Assembly (NCBI GenBank): GCA_021613375.1
Contig: CM038711.1
Coordinates: forward strand, 18,663,194 to 18,727,193
Origin: Megaleporinus macrocephalus
Lineage: Eukaryota > Chordata > Actinopteri > Characiformes > Anostomidae
DNA length: 64,000 nt
Direction of reading: 5' to 3'
The translations under genes and the position numbers were made by a program. Of the stretch, positions 34,991 to 48,654 are shown in pieces. Positions within the stretch are counted from its first letter, which is position 1, and each line of letters starts with the position of its first letter. The notes under the pieces are model-generated. The model was not told where the DNA came from. It made no database searches and was given only the letters and a program-made list of their open reading frames with translations.

Positions 34991-36035
34991 AACTAAATAT
35001 AAGGCCTTCCAATTCAAACTGCAGCAGTTTCTTCTAATTTGGTGATGCCACTATTTACTATTACTATTAAGTAAGATTGTATTTATTGCTGGATGTTTTG
35101 TAGTTAGTATATGATAGTGTTCAGTCTGACTCTCTGGCTCTTTGATTGTGAATTACTATTCCTCACCCTAGTCGTGCTTTGGTCTTTCTCAGCCAGGTTT
35201 CCTCATTCACATGCCAAACTTCATTCCAACACGTGGTTCAGAAAAGAAAAGAGTAACCCAGGTAACAGACCTCTTCAAAGGCAATGGATTTTTCACAAGG
35301 CCTTTAGAAGCTATTCATCCACAGTCAGAAAGGGCCAGGGGGAAACATGCCACGCTCTTTGATCTTTTGGGGGCTATCTTGTTTGATAGTACATGGGAGT
35401 TTATGAAAAAGTCAGGACACTGTCACCTATAATGTACTGTAACCAGCGTATTTTGTGGTTAACAAAGAAAAAACAACCATTTAGTACTGGAGGAAGTTTT
35501 GTGATTGTATGTGGACTATTATTTGGTCAGCAAGAAGAGACCAAATAAAAGTAAAATCATCTAACATGTCATGCCCCATGCTTTGATGTCAAACCACATG
35601 GTCAGTTATCTGCGGCAAAAAACAGGCCTGAAATAAAATTCCACAATTTTGAAAAGAAGCAGAATAATTCAGTCATTTAAATGTGAAGGATGGTTTGAAG
35701 AAAAATGATTAATTGTAGAGAAATGTTTTTGCAGACGTGGTGATGGCACATGATATCTGTGATGACAATATAGCCATTTGATTTAATATCCCAACCAACC
35801 AGTCAGCCTACATGACTTATATGTAATGGTGATGATAACATAGTGAAAATCTGAAAAAGTAGTCTTGCAAGTAGTTTTCCTTCATAAATGCATCTGAGGC
35901 CATAAACCTTATGTCAAAATTATCAATAAAACAATGTGTTGGGCATCACACAGTCTATCCAAAATTCAGTCTTAGAAGATTGTATTTGTATTTTATTGGT
36001 ATGTAGTTGTATTTTCTGCTTCTCATAATCCAAAT
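34991..36035. other. Intergenic DNA, nothing recognised
   Basis: No coding signal and no confident repeat. Confidence 0.5.
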
Positions 36036-36039
36036 AATC

Positions 36040-36300
36040 CCAAACAACACCTTGACAGCTACACATCCTTAAAGACTCCTGGTGTTGAGGTGTCTTCTTG
36101 TAGTGGATAGATGGACAGAAACACTTGTGAATTTTAGCTTCATTTTCCTCTCTTGTTTATCTGATGGGGACAGTTTTGGTGGTCTATGAGGTTTTGCATA
36201 ATTGTTAGGAATCTCAACATTTTCTGTATTTTTTTAACTGCAGTTTTTCTGTATTTTTGGTTTTTTTTTTCTTATTTTTCTTTGACATTCTTTCATTTCC
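36040..36300 (+). repeat. Dispersed repeat shared with 52.4 kb
   Basis: TGACAGCTACACATCCTT, ATGGACAGAAACA, TCATTTTCCTCTC, ATCTGATGGGGACAGTTTTG, GGTGGTCTA and GTTAGGAATC follow the same order as 52420-52660 on the same strand. Two diverged copies of one unclassified family. Confidence 0.65.
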
Positions 36301-37690
36301 TCTCTCATGCAGGACTATCTAATCTGATCAGACATATCTCATGAAAAAATAGATAGCCTATACTTATTGGCAATTGTGAGTGGACATGAAAAGGCAGGTC
36401 TCTTTGAACCAACATTGCAGTAATAATGAATGTAGTTTATCTGCAGAGACTGACTGCAGTGTGTGAATGGATGTTTGTAAATATAAGGGTAGTACAATGT
36501 GTCAGTGATTTACAAAGTGTGTGTGTGGGGGGGTTAATGACATTAAACAAGTTAAGAAGTATCTTTACTCATACACATCTCAAGTCATAATTTCTGCTCA
36601 AATGAAAACAGGGAACAATACCTGGCATCCCTGACCCAAACATTGAACAATGCTTTCCTGGAAATCATTACTGGTAGGATTAGCATTTTTGGATAAGATA
36701 TTCCTGTAATTTCACGAAGATGCACATACTTGGAAGCTACATGGAAATACGGAATGGGAGAAGGCGAGAGAGAGGGTGAAAAGCATGTTTCTTTGTAATA
36801 CTAAAGAAGACTGCAAGTATTGATTGGCGTTGGGCCGGGATGAGGTGCTGTTGCTTTGAGCCCTTGACGTGTGAAATACCGTATGGATTTTCTTCCCCCT
36901 TGAATGTGATCCCTCTGCCTCTCCCAGCGCTAGCAGATGGGGTAGAGGAGGTGTTAGTCTACTGCTATATAGAGCCTTGCTCTTAGATCCATATAGGCAG
37001 ACTGTTCATACACTCTCTCTGCTAAGATACGCATGCTAAAGTGACAGGTGCTGAGCAAAAAGGTCACACAGGGATATTTGAGGTCTACGTGATGTGCCTC
37101 TGAAGTTGTGGAGACAGAAGTTGTGTTGTGGTAATACTTGCTGCGCAAGGTCTATGACGTCTAGTAGCTCATTTGTAAAATTCATCAACATAAATGCATT
37201 TCTGAAAGACACAAGCTGACTTTACATACTCATCTATACATTTCTATATAAGACTGAGGTCCTATAAGGTTCATGAAGTCTTAAAGCTTCACTTACATGA
37301 AATCAGCAATTATATGAATTATGTACGGCATCGTTTGAATATTTAACAGACCTCTTGGTGCCGCCTTGACAATGATGTGACAGTTCAAATCAGGAAGTGA
37401 GAGATGTCCTAAAAAAATAAAGATATGAGGGAAGTGATTCTTCTGATTGAGAATAGTATAGGGTATGTATTAGCATTCACAAGCATATGCTGTACATGTT
37501 TGAGTCTGTGGAGTTCAAAAGAGAAAGTGCAACTGCTAATGAGAACATGGATGTAACAGAATATAAAATAAGGTGTGAGACTCCAATCATTTGATGAACT
37601 CTTTTAGTTCCTTAGGGAATCAGGAACAGTTGTAAAAATAATGAACATCTACCAGTTCAGTCCCAGCTTTGCTAGTTGACCATTATAGAG
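36301..37690. other. Intergenic DNA
   Basis: No repeat or coding call. Poly-G at about 36528. The stretch 36710-36900 is non-repetitive and mixed in composition. Confidence 0.45.
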
Positions 37691-37721
37691 TATGTTTTTA
37701 TCACCAATGTTGTTAATTAGT

Positions 37722-37805
37722 TGGACCAGCATGATCAAGTTGGACAGCCAGCATGACCAAGCTCGGTGATCAGTACGACCAGTATGACCAAGTTAACTAG
37801 AATGA
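37722..37805 (+). repeat. Degenerate GACCAGCATGACCAAGTT minisatellite
   Basis: GACCAGCATGATCAAGTTGG, CAGCATGACCAAGCTCGG, GACCAGTATGACCAAGTT and AGAATGACTAAG repeat with a period near 18-27 bp. Confidence 0.65.
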
Positions 37806-38710
37806 CTAAGCCTTCAACCAGATTGAGCAGATTAGTAGACCATCTAGAACCTGCTACAAACAAAAAGTGGTCTTTGGTTTTTACTTTAGGGATGTCATTA
37901 TATATAATGTTTAATGCAAAAATCTTGTAATTCACTTTATAAGTTGTTCAATTAGCTGTTAGTATCCGCTAGTATCGCTATGGAAATGTGTAGCACTGAG
38001 CGAGTAGTGAGTATAATCACATTTGATGCCTGTTCTAGCTTAGGTAGAGGCATGTGAAGCTCATATTAGGCATACAAGTATATGCAGTTTTACAATTATT
38101 GCTTCTTGAAATATCTGAAGTTAAAATTTGGGTCTCAATATTATTGAACCAGCCTGATAGCAGATTAGCTACCTAATGGTCTCGCCTTGAGAGGGCAAAT
38201 GCAGTCAAACTAAAAAGAATAGAGTTGAAGTTGTTAAAGTGAACCTAGAACAACCAAATGATCCACATTGATCAACAGGAGGTTTACAGAATTGGGCATC
38301 AGTAATGTCAGGTTTTTTTATATCAGGATATGGATACATTTTTCATACAGATATAGTACTGAAGGAATGTTTTTGGGCATTGTCCACAAAACTTTTTACA
38401 GCAAAACAGACAAATGCAGGAATTGTGATGAGTGCATGGATATTAACATTTGACGAAATTGTTAATGTTATTTCTGTTGCAGTGAGAGTGGTGCCACCAC
38501 TCACTTGGACCATAAAGTAAATTAAGTTTTATTTAATTGCTGGATGTTTAATGTGTGGTGTATGTTAACAAATACAGTATTTACTGTACTGTACTCCCTC
38601 TTCCTCAAATAATAATTCAATGTATTGTGGTACTGAATGGCATTGAGTTGTTCATTCTGAAAGCTTTTGTTCTTTACAACAATGTTTACTGAGCCTTTCA
38701 TTCAAATAGA
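37806..38710. other. Intergenic DNA, nothing recognised
   Basis: No coding or repeat signal. Confidence 0.5.
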
Positions 38711-38714
38711 TACT

Positions 38715-38945
38715 TTTACCTTATATCTACACTCACTGATCATTTTATCAAGCACACATACCCCTATAGGTGCACTTTGCAGGCTTACAGTTACTCATTG
38801 TTGCTATACAGTTTTTCAGCCGCACCTCTTCTTGTTCTTCAGTGGAAAGGGACCACCCCAAGACTACAGCTAAACAGATATATTTTGAATTATAGACCAC
38901 TTGTGGTTCGATCAGGCACAGCGGTGTTGCTGGGGTTTTTATTAA
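38715..38945 (+). repeat. Foldback repeat, third copy
   Basis: CACTCACTGATCATTTTATC, AGGTGCACTTTGCAGG, TTGTTCTTCAGTGGAAAGGG then GATCAGGCACAGCGGTGTTG and CTGGGGTTTTT match, in order, the fish foldback family also present at 22255-23482. Confidence 0.6.
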
Positions 38946-40435
38946 AGATGATATGCTGTTTTTGGAATATTTAAATAGTAAATTAGATTTGCATAAGCAA
39001 CTTGGTTTCTCACTAACATTATAAGTTTGCATATTCAAGCCCCATGAGATGTCTGAACTCTATACTCCTTCAGAGCACAGTGAAGATTCTGCAAAAGATC
39101 AGTGGAAAAGAGCTAGAGAAGCAAACTGTGGATCTGTAGAAGATGAGCTATAGTCAACAAAGTTGGGGGTGTTTGTAACAAAATGGCTGCTAAGTTGATT
39201 ACTGCTCATATGTCACTGCCTTATCAGTCGAGTTTAAACATAGTAAATCAGCACCTTTAACTACGTTAGGACCACCATTAGCTAGCTTTGTAACTCTGGG
39301 CTGCAACGTCTCCAAAAGTAAATGAGTGAATAAGGAGAGGGGTGCTTTCTGGGGAGTTAAAGCACTTTGTGATGATTATGGCCCAAGTCAATCAGGGAAA
39401 AACCAACATGCCTGAAGGTCTGTTCTGGGAGAGGAACAACAGGGTTTGCTGGAGCTGAGTGTGGCTCCAGTTCTTCGGAGATGAGGCCTAATTAAACAGA
39501 CTTTAGGGGGGGAAACAGGGAGGGAGCGGGGTTGGGGATAATGGGAAGGGGAATGATCCTCAGGCTTGAGGAGCAGCTGGTGGATTTTCGAGGATGAGGA
39601 GGCTTCCTTCTGCAGCAGCAGAGAGGTTTGTGTGGATCGTGCCGATGTCAGTGTGCGTAATTTGCTGCAATTTCCTGCCGCTGTTTGTACAGTGCTTCAG
39701 GCTGTGTTTGGATGGCCATGTTGGAAAAGCAGTCCAGGCTCCTTTTGTGGCACGCAGTTTGCCCACACAAGCACTCTCATTGAACTGAGACTCTGCAGCA
39801 ACCTGTGGTCCAAAAAACTATTATTGGATCTGTAGTTTATATCTTCTGTAAATGTGCTATACTATTATAGTACTACCATGATCACTTAATAATTATATAT
39901 GTATCTAATAAATGTATCATTAATAAACAATTTACAGTTTTAGCCACAGCCATTAAGAAATGCATGCTGCTGTGGGACCTTAAACATTACAAATGAGTTT
40001 TGTCAGATTGTTTTCAGTATTTGCATTTTTTGTGTGTTTTTATAGTATAATAAACTGGTCATTAGTTTTCCATATCACTATAATTAACATCAACAGATAA
40101 AAAATTTGTAGCATTTTTTTAAGGCTACTTTTGTATCTTCATAACATGTATATCCATTTTTAATTCTAAATACAACTACTTTAACATTCGTTTTGCTTTA
40201 TCTCAGAGTTTACAAGACAACTTATATTGGACAAAGTAAATGACATTGTATTGGCATAAGGGCTGTCAAATGAAATTGATAGATATTTATTCCATTAATA
40301 ACACTATTATGAGCTAAAAGTTTTTAGTACTTTCGTTTCCATTGAAACAGAACATTATTGTGGTGCTATGTAACAAATTGGATGAAAAACTTATTTTTGC
40401 ATTAACATTTACTGAATTCTCTTCATCCTTTGTTT
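38946..40435. other. Intergenic DNA
   Basis: No repeat or coding call. 39390-39800 is non-repetitive, with GCCTAATTAAACAG near 39487 as a homeodomain-type TAATTA site, and could be conserved noncoding DNA. Confidence 0.4.
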
Positions 40436-40439
40436 GAAA

Positions 40440-40660
40440 CAGCCTGCTTTTATCATTGTGCCTTTATGACTGATGTAAGATCAGTGAATCTAAAGCGGAA
40501 ACACTCCCTAGAACTTCTGTTTGAACGGGTGGAGTTAAACTACTATAGACTGAACAGGTGAATATATGTAAATGAATGGGTTCTTGAGACATCACAAAAC
40601 AATGAGCAGGCTATTTTTGCAGCATGAATTCTATATGTGGACTTAAGGTACAGACCTATG
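40440..40660 (+). repeat. Dispersed repeat shared with 14.7 kb
   Basis: Diverged copy of the family at 14715-14860. This copy extends further left (GAAACACTCCCTAGAACTTC). Confidence 0.5.
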
Positions 40661-43600
40661 TAAGCGCTCCATGTTGTCATGTCTTTTGTTTAGTTTTTTT
40701 TTTTTTTATTAAACTTTCATGATGAATGGACAATTAAAAGTGGTGGGAAATTACTTAGTGGAAACATCTGCAACTTTCATTTTAGTTTAAACTATTACCA
40801 AATATGTTTTTTTCTGTTGAAAGCACCCCCCACGTTTATCCTCAACGACAGCTACACTTTAACTCCTTGCAGCAGCCTTCAGTACATCATATGCTGAATG
40901 GTAGTGCAGCAGAAGATCAGGATGAACTGCAAGTCTGTGTGCATGTAACACACAGCCCACTCTGATCAATAATGAGCTTATGACAGTGATGGACTGCCGG
41001 AATCTCCAGAGAAACTGGAGACAAAAGTGTTCGGCGCCCACAACGCTGGGCTTGTCCTTGCTCCAAGGTCATGTGCCTTTCACAGTGACTGGAAACAAAC
41101 GATGGGGCGAGGCTATTTTTTTCCACCATGTTCAAAATAGGCTTTATCCCAAGAGATATGGCCCTTTACTTTATTTGTGCGTTATCAAGGTTTCTTTTTT
41201 TTTAAATGGTTTCTTATTTATAACCAGGCATGCACCAAAAATGTCAGCAAATGAAAATGATCAACTGAAAATGGATAAAATCAAGGATTGAATCCGTCAG
41301 CAAAATGTCAAAACATATGAATGCATGGATAATTGAATGAAAAGGAGAAATAAGAGAAATGTTGGCTGTGTTAATATGTTTAATGTTTTTTTTTTTTTGA
41401 GGAACATTAAACAAGCTATCTGTGATTGTTCATACCAAGTATCAGGAGGCAATACAACACTCATCAGGGCTGTACAAGGTGACGACATTGTCACATGTGC
41501 TAAGAGAACTCTAATCTGAGCTCTCGCTTAACATGGACTCAATTACTCATAGTCAGCTATTTCTGAGCTGTTATAAATACAGCGTGTGTGCAGTATGTGC
41601 AAACGCTTCCACACAGCCGAAACCAAACACTTAATGTAGTTGTGCAAGTTGGTTACGTTTATGGTAGCTGTGGTCTAACAAGTAATATGAACGCTGGAGA
41701 ACTAATCCTGTGTGTGTACACAAAACAAGTTGCAATGTACAAATGTATAATAAAATAATACAAATCATTGAATAACAGTAAATCTTACCTTTAGGTAATA
41801 AATGGTTTGTGGTTCTTACTTACTGCTGGTGTGGGTTTCTTCACATAAAAAACCCTCTAGTGTCTAAGTACTTAAAACACACCCTTGTGGGAAAGAAAGT
41901 GAATTTTCTGTCCATTTCACAACAATAAAGTACAAACCTTTGACATGTGGTATGTAGCCCTACAAGGGAAGTCTCCACTACAGCTTTGGAAACATGGCAC
42001 CCTGTTCAATATGCAGAATACAGAAAAACAAAAGAAGCAGATGGGAAAGTCCTGGCAGGTTCACTAATGCCATCTGTTTTGTTTTGTTGGGTTTTTTTTT
42101 TAATAAAAAAACGTTCACAAATGACAAAACCAACATGCAAAGTAAAATATTAGCAATAATGGAAATTGCCTTGAATAATCAACTGTTCTTTGTTGTTGAA
42201 GATTTTGGGTTTCACGGCACATACAGTAATAAAAAAAAGATTTTGATGAATTTTATGTGAAAAAGCTGCTGGATTTAGCACTATTACTATTACTCTGAAT
42301 GGTTTTAAACCTTGTTTTATCCAGTACAAAGCATCAGAGTTCAAAAATCCCTGCTGATAAACCAATTCTAGTTTGTAGTAGCCTGAAAACTGCCGGTCTT
42401 TCTCTGCTGTGTCTAGTTTGCAGCTGAGTACTTACCGACCTGAAGCTATCACATTATAAAGTTTCTTTTAGATTGGTCTCTGTCTCATTTCCAGACTGGT
42501 GAAAGTCTTGTGGTTTCCTCCTGCCTTTTAAAAGCTCACCGCATTACGGAGCAAATATATTGCATGGGTTTGACATCTGACCCTCAATGAAAACAAAACA
42601 AGCAGAAAAGGAGCTTTAACTCACTGCGGGGCCATAGCACAGAAATTTATTGTCTTTTATTGGCCATAAAAATAAATTGGCTTCCTATCTGTTATTATGG
42701 TGAACGGAGGAGCATTAAGACTTCTCTCCAGTGCCTTCTCTGGGCAAAGCAGCCCAGGTGGTGAGCCGTTAAAAATCGACAACACAATACTGCAGCCCAG
42801 ATTACACCGGCAGCCATAGAGGTTATAGGATTAAAAGACGTGTTTGGTTTATCATGTTGTCAAGACGGCCAATTGTCCGATAGCATGTCGTTTAGATGGA
42901 AGGCGAGAGAAAAGGCGTATGATGTGGAGACACAAGACACACCATCTTGGAACAGCTTTAAAGGGCAGTTCAGAAAATTGGAAAGCAGAAAAAAAGCCTA
43001 CATGGGTCTGGTGTGAATAATGGAAAATGACGATGGTGGAAACAGATCACACGCTCAGGCATCAACAGTCACACAGTTACACTAGATCATATTCTGTCTT
43101 TTTAAAGCCCAGAAAGCTGAAATGTGTTTCTCTGCCAGACTGTACAGCATATTTTAGCCTCTGTTGCTGAATTGCTGGTGCCGCCACATGCATACTTACA
43201 TGTGATTCTCAAGACTGAGCAATTTAAGACAACAATTAACTTAATGGTTCCCCTGCATCTGTCCAGCTTAGGCATTAAAACGCAAAAGTCATTTGTATTC
43301 AGAGGCATGGCTGTTTTTGTAGTGTTTCCTTCAAATTGGTTGCATATGTGCCAAACGTTCAAACTGCAGACATGATAGATTGCACTGCCTAACCTTTTAA
43401 CATAGTTCCCATTCTGTGGGGTACGGAATAACTAACAACTCTAACTCCGACTCTAACTGAGCTGTCCAGCAACAGCTTTTTATGAGCATGACTTCCCTAG
43501 AGAAAAACTGTTGTAGTAGTTGGTTTAGTTAATCCAGGATATAAACTGAGTAAGTAGTTGAATAAACAAATATACTTCAGAAGATCATCTGATTAAGTTT

Positions 43601-43960
43601 TGTATCTAAAATTCCACACTGGCTGTTCCACACTGACAGTAAGCATGGATGAGAAGTTCTTGTTTAGCATGTGGACCTTATTCTAAATGTCCACTATGAA
43701 CACTTTGGCTTTGTTTGTTTAATAAGAAAACTTATAGAATTTTTTACAATAATATTAATCAGAATGTGAAACCTTTAGGACAAAAGTATATAGTAAGTAA
43801 ATCAGTGATGGTATGAATAGTCTTAAGTGGGTCTGGAATGTACATGTCTAGGAAAAAAAACCTTTAACTGTTTTAAACTATTATCATTTATTTACACTGA
43901 TGTATCATATTTGCAGTTTAATAGTGTTTGGTAGACTGGTTCTTTAATGGCATGTATGTG
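40661..43960. other. Intergenic DNA, partly non-repetitive
   Basis: No coding signal. The stretch 42430-43070 has balanced composition and no repeat match, and is a candidate for conserved noncoding DNA. Short poly-T tracts at 40694, 41388 and 42090. Confidence 0.4.
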
Positions 43961-43964
43961 AAGA

Positions 43965-44245
43965 TTTTTTTCTCCCCAATTTAGTGGTTGTCAGTTTACC
44001 CACTAAGAGGTCTCCCTCTATTACACAATTCCACCAACTTGCCATGTTGAATGCTAAAATATATATCATCTGAGGTGAAGCCAGCTACTGCATTTCTGTA
44101 ATCTTTGACTAACCAACCAGCATTGGACATCTTAATACCCTTGGAGGAGAACACTAACTGTCCAATTCTATGACATCAGCTGACAGATTCCTGCAGTGAC
44201 TAGCATTGTGCTGAGTACGATGTGGAGAAGGTTCCTGCCTTCAAC
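43965..44245 (+). repeat. Dispersed teleost repeat
   Basis: CCCCAATTTAGTGGTTGTC, GAGGTCTCCCTCTA, CCACCAACTTGCC, GTGAAGCCAGCTACTGCAT, CCCTTGGAGGAGAACACTAA and GACATCAGCTGACAGATTCC occur in the order of a well-known fish interspersed repeat. Superfamily not determined. Confidence 0.6.
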
Positions 44246-44461
44246 TAAAACATGGCAAAGTCCATTTATCAATTTTCTTGCTTAGACAGTTTAAGGTACG
44301 TAAACAATAAAAACTTTTATTTGTAAATGCTTAAAGAGTACATATTTAGATTTTCTCCCTTTCTTTTAGTGTGGTATGTAGTTTTTGTGCATGTAAATGG
44401 GCTGCAAAGTTATAAAACTGAAAGTAGATCAGAGTGAGAGACCACAGATACCACTTTTTTC

Positions 44462-44775
44462 AGCTACATAAAATGCCTTGTTGGAATTCCAGCTTTTTTC
44501 TCTGTTACAAGGTGATGTCATCTTGTAACATAATACTTATTTTCAGCAAGCTTAGCATGCCCTCACACAATGCACAACTTTGTTTAAGTGGACGAGCTGA
44601 GCAGTCAGAGCACACTGGGATCGTCGGGAGTTGAGGCTTAAAAACACTGGAGCTCTAACAGAGCGTTTCAGACAAGGACTGAATACAGATGTACAGTGTG
44701 AGAAAAGTGTTTCATTCACTGTTTCAAATCTAATCTAGTAGATGGCAAAAATAAAACTGTACTGTTTTATTTGGG
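44462..44775 (+). repeat. Dispersed teleost repeat, copy 2
   Basis: Longer copy of the family at 3090-3290; adds GAGCAGTCAGAGCACACTGG and TAACAGAGCGTTTCAGACAA, both diagnostic words of the family. Confidence 0.65.
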
Positions 44776-47165
44776 TTTTCAGTGTTTCTACTTTTTTAAG
44801 TGACTCAGTTTAACTGAAAATGTATCAGTTTAACTAAAAATGCGGAAAAATGATTCCTGTTCATATGTTTTAAAAATGTTTTTCCTCAACCTTCCTTTTT
44901 ATTACAAGTCATGCTGTTTAGACTACACATAGTAAACAAATTTAAAAACGATGTTGATATCATCGCTGTGCAAAGAAAAACAAACATCACTAACAGGTTA
45001 CAGGAGAGAGCAAAAACTTAATTTCACTGTATTTTAGTGTATTTTAGTGTAAGTTAATGGAAAGACATTTGGTACAGCTTTGGAGTGTTTTTATTGATCC
45101 ATTCATCCCAAAGTTTTCACACAATGTGAGAAACATCAGCTGTGTTTGAATGATGGAGATAAATAGAAAAATGAGGATACGTGTTATTCGTTTGACAGTG
45201 ACGATATGTAAAATTATTCTCTTTCTGATCTGATATCTAGCCCTGCTGTACATGTTAGGATGAGCTACTTCATTAAGCTGCTTATATGAATGCACAGGAC
45301 TACTATATAAATGACTCGGGTGTATGTTCATGCACGTTGCTGAAATATGACCATTTTTTTGTATCTGGTATTCTTCCTTGCTATAGAAGTGCTCACTGCA
45401 GTCCACATCTGGACCATGATCTGACAATTAGGGAGCCATAGCTTAGATGGTTGTGTCACCTAGGAAACCTGCATATATAATTACAGAAATTCTATAGTCA
45501 ATTCCAGTTTTAATTTCAAGTGATGGGAATTAATGAAAGTGATTCAGAGAGTCAATTTTTACAACAATTTTTGAGTTTCCATTCCAATCCAGCAAAACAC
45601 AAGAGAACACCATGAGTTAAATTTCTAATATAGCATTATGATTTATAATATGAATGACAAGGGATGTTGATATGTTAATTCTTGCGCTAACACCTCAATG
45701 GTTCTTCAGGAATTCAAGATATCAATTTAATTATGACTCTTTTCATCTTAGCAAGACTATTTAAGGAGATAACTGTAGCTGACAGAGGCTAGCCATACTG
45801 TTATGTTTTCAAGGTCTTCCCTGTCACCTCCTTTGGTTAGTTAGATATTGTAGGACTAGCACTTCAGGCAAATTTGAACGTGTGGAGTCTAAAGCTTTGA
45901 AGTCATTTCTTGATTCCTTATGCCAGGAGTGTGAGAATCAACTCTTTTCAAAATCTCCAGTGCCATCTTTATTTATATGATTTATATGCTTGATAAAACA
46001 AACAAAAAACGTTCATTTGCATGCCATTTATGTGCCGAGAGTGGACTGAGAAAAAATAATTTGTGTGTTCAGTCTTGCAGCAGTCCCTGTGCTCTTGGCG
46101 GAGTGAGAGAGGGATCAGTGTGGCTGGTTCTGCTGACCTTTTAGAGGCGGAGTGGGTGGGAGTTTCACCTCCTCTCTCAGGCTTGCTTCCACCTCATCGT
46201 GCACACTTCTTCAGGTCATGAATCCTCCCCCTTACTCTGGAGAGCAGCAGACCGCCACACACTGAGATCCAGCCCAAAGCCCCTCTCCCATCAGGCATTT
46301 TATTAAAGCTATATTTCACACCGAGGCCATGGGGAAACATGCACACTGCTGCAGCAAGCCGCAATCTGGCAAGCCGATTCATACTGGCAAACAGAAAGTG
46401 AGAGGGAGGAGAGAGAGAAAGTGGAACAAGCCTACGTTAAACTTTGAAAACAAACTCCATCAGACTTCTAAATAATGCGCAGCAGATGGAGGAGGAGAAA
46501 GCCAGCGAGGACTGTCTAGCCTGAGAGGAGTCAGAAATGCAACACAAATGTGGCATCGCCTTGACAGTTAGCATTCTCCCAAAGCAGTATAACGCTAAGT
46601 TTATGACTTCAGTGACTCTTGTCGGCTTGATGTGTGTTCTATCCTCCTGCAACATCTAAGTTCTTCATTTTAAAGGTATCTGGAAGTCAGATATGGACTG
46701 ACCATTGGGACAACCTGGAGAATTCCTGGTGGGTTGTGCTTGCACACTTTGAAAGAAAAAGAGCGAGCCAGAGACACGCAGCGTGAATGAATCACATCAT
46801 ATATCCTGATGCAGCGGTTCAGTCACATGATCCAACTACAACTCCCTGGTCCCACTGCTAGAATCCCACCAAACCTAGAATACAGAAAGGTGTAAGGGGG
46901 GGGCTGAAAAAAAAACAAGCAGTAAAATACAAAAGCAGCGTTTTTATTTGCCAAAAAGTGACACGTTTCTTTGAAAGACTCTTCTTTGCTGCCATCCTCA
47001 CTCACTTTTGACACCCACGTTGTACCTGAGTCTTGCACAGTAAGTTTCGCAAATGACCGAAAGGTTTTCTTCCAGTTTTGGCGCTGCACAACCAAACGTA
47101 GCTACAGAGTCTCACGTGACAGCGAAGAAAAAGGCACACGTGTTACAGGGAGATAGGACTGGAGT
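44776..47165. other. Intergenic DNA with a GC-richer block
   Basis: 46070-46700 is richer in G+C than its surroundings and free of recognised repeats, with purine-rich GGGAGGAGAGAGAGAAAG near 46410. It could be a noncoding exon or conserved element of a gene outside the window. No splice-bounded open frame was recognised. Confidence 0.35.
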
Positions 47166-47559
47166 AGAGAAGGTGATTTAAACCTTTCTGCACCTCTAGC
47201 TTAATGAGATGTTGTCAGATGTTTTTTTTTTGGAGGGGATCAAATTACTGGTAGGGTCACGTCACTTCCGTCCATGCTAATTCTACGCCCTTGCATGTGT
47301 GCATACACCATGCCTGTTCCTGGTATTTGGGTTGTTGCTAAATTGAACAAGAAGATGGTGAATATGAAGCTGAAATGATCAGTGCACACAAATACAGGTT
47401 TTTGTAGCTGCAATGCTGACATAAAAAAAAAACCATGTAACGTCTTAGGTGCAGCCAACAACAGAGCAGATCCTGTGTTTGGCTCTGAGCATAATGCTAG
47501 CAGCTCTGGCGCTTGCTTAAAACAAGAGGGGCCCCTCAATGTAGGTAGCTCTAAAGCCG

Positions 47560-47730
47560 TGGGTGGAGATACTCAGAGGCTTGTTGAAACCTATGTTGTC
47601 TGGTCTGGGCAGCCCACCATAAAATTGACTGGTTTGGCTTATATCACAGTTTATGGGTTGTTAGACAGCCAAATGTACGTACACAAGCACTGAAAAAGTG
47701 GGTTTGTTGTAATATGCTCCTTTTAAGCAA
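47560..47730 (+). repeat. Probable dispersed repeat end
   Basis: AAGCACTGAAAAAGTGGG then TTTGTTGTAATATGCTCCTT resembles the end of a common fish repeat (...AAAAGTGAATTTTGCATAATATGTCCCCTTT). Left boundary unknown. Confidence 0.35.
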
Positions 47731-48650
47731 CTGACTGTTGCTAAATGTAAAGCACACAGTTGTGTCTAGCTTGGTAGATATTAATTTTAGTATATTAATG
47801 AGATAAATCTGATACCAAAACAAACAAGGAACACTAAACAGACAAGTAAAATAAATTAAACTTATGACAGAAACAGTTTAATCACATTTTTATATTATAC
47901 ATGTTAAGATCTTCATATAATGTTTCACAAACAGAACAATATGCTATATATATAGTGTGTGCAACATTTGTACTTTTATGTCCCTTTGAAGTACAGACCC
48001 AGAGAAATTAACCTACAAAAAGAATTGACTACATTAATTCAGATTCTACTGCACAGACAATTGCCCCTATGCCCTTGCCAGTTCCTCAATGGATGCAGGC
48101 ATCATTACAAAACATTACCTTGAAGATGCAGTTATTGCTTTCTCTTTAGTCTTTGGGAGCCTTATCTCTTACTGAAATGGTCAGGGCAGCTACAGATAAC
48201 CTTTTGAAAAAGGGAAACACTTTATATTTTTTACTTTGGAAATGTTCATATTTTTTGTGACTTTTGCATTGTGTTACTGAATAAGAAAATGAATTGGTTT
48301 TAATAAGCATGTAACTGAATCTTAAAAGAAATGTTTTGATAGTCTGAGACGCACTATATCTGAAAATTAATGTTACACTGATGGCACAATTTATTTTACT
48401 AAAAGCCCCCAGATGATTTTTGGCCAGCAGGTTACAGGATTTATTCCTTTCAACAGTGAATTCTATATGTCAGATCATAAGCTTTCTGTTTTTTCCCAGA
48501 TTTATAAAGAATATTGCTTTAGTGTGCCACTGGTATCATGCCCTTATTATTTTTACTATGGCCTGTATACCCCCTTGCAATGTGCATGTGTGCGTGCAGG
48601 AGTGGTGTTGTTGGCACATTGAGACTGAACATGCATGTTAATGTTATAGC
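47731..48650. other. Intergenic DNA, nothing recognised
   Basis: No coding or repeat signal. Confidence 0.5.
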
Positions 48651-48654
48651 GTAT

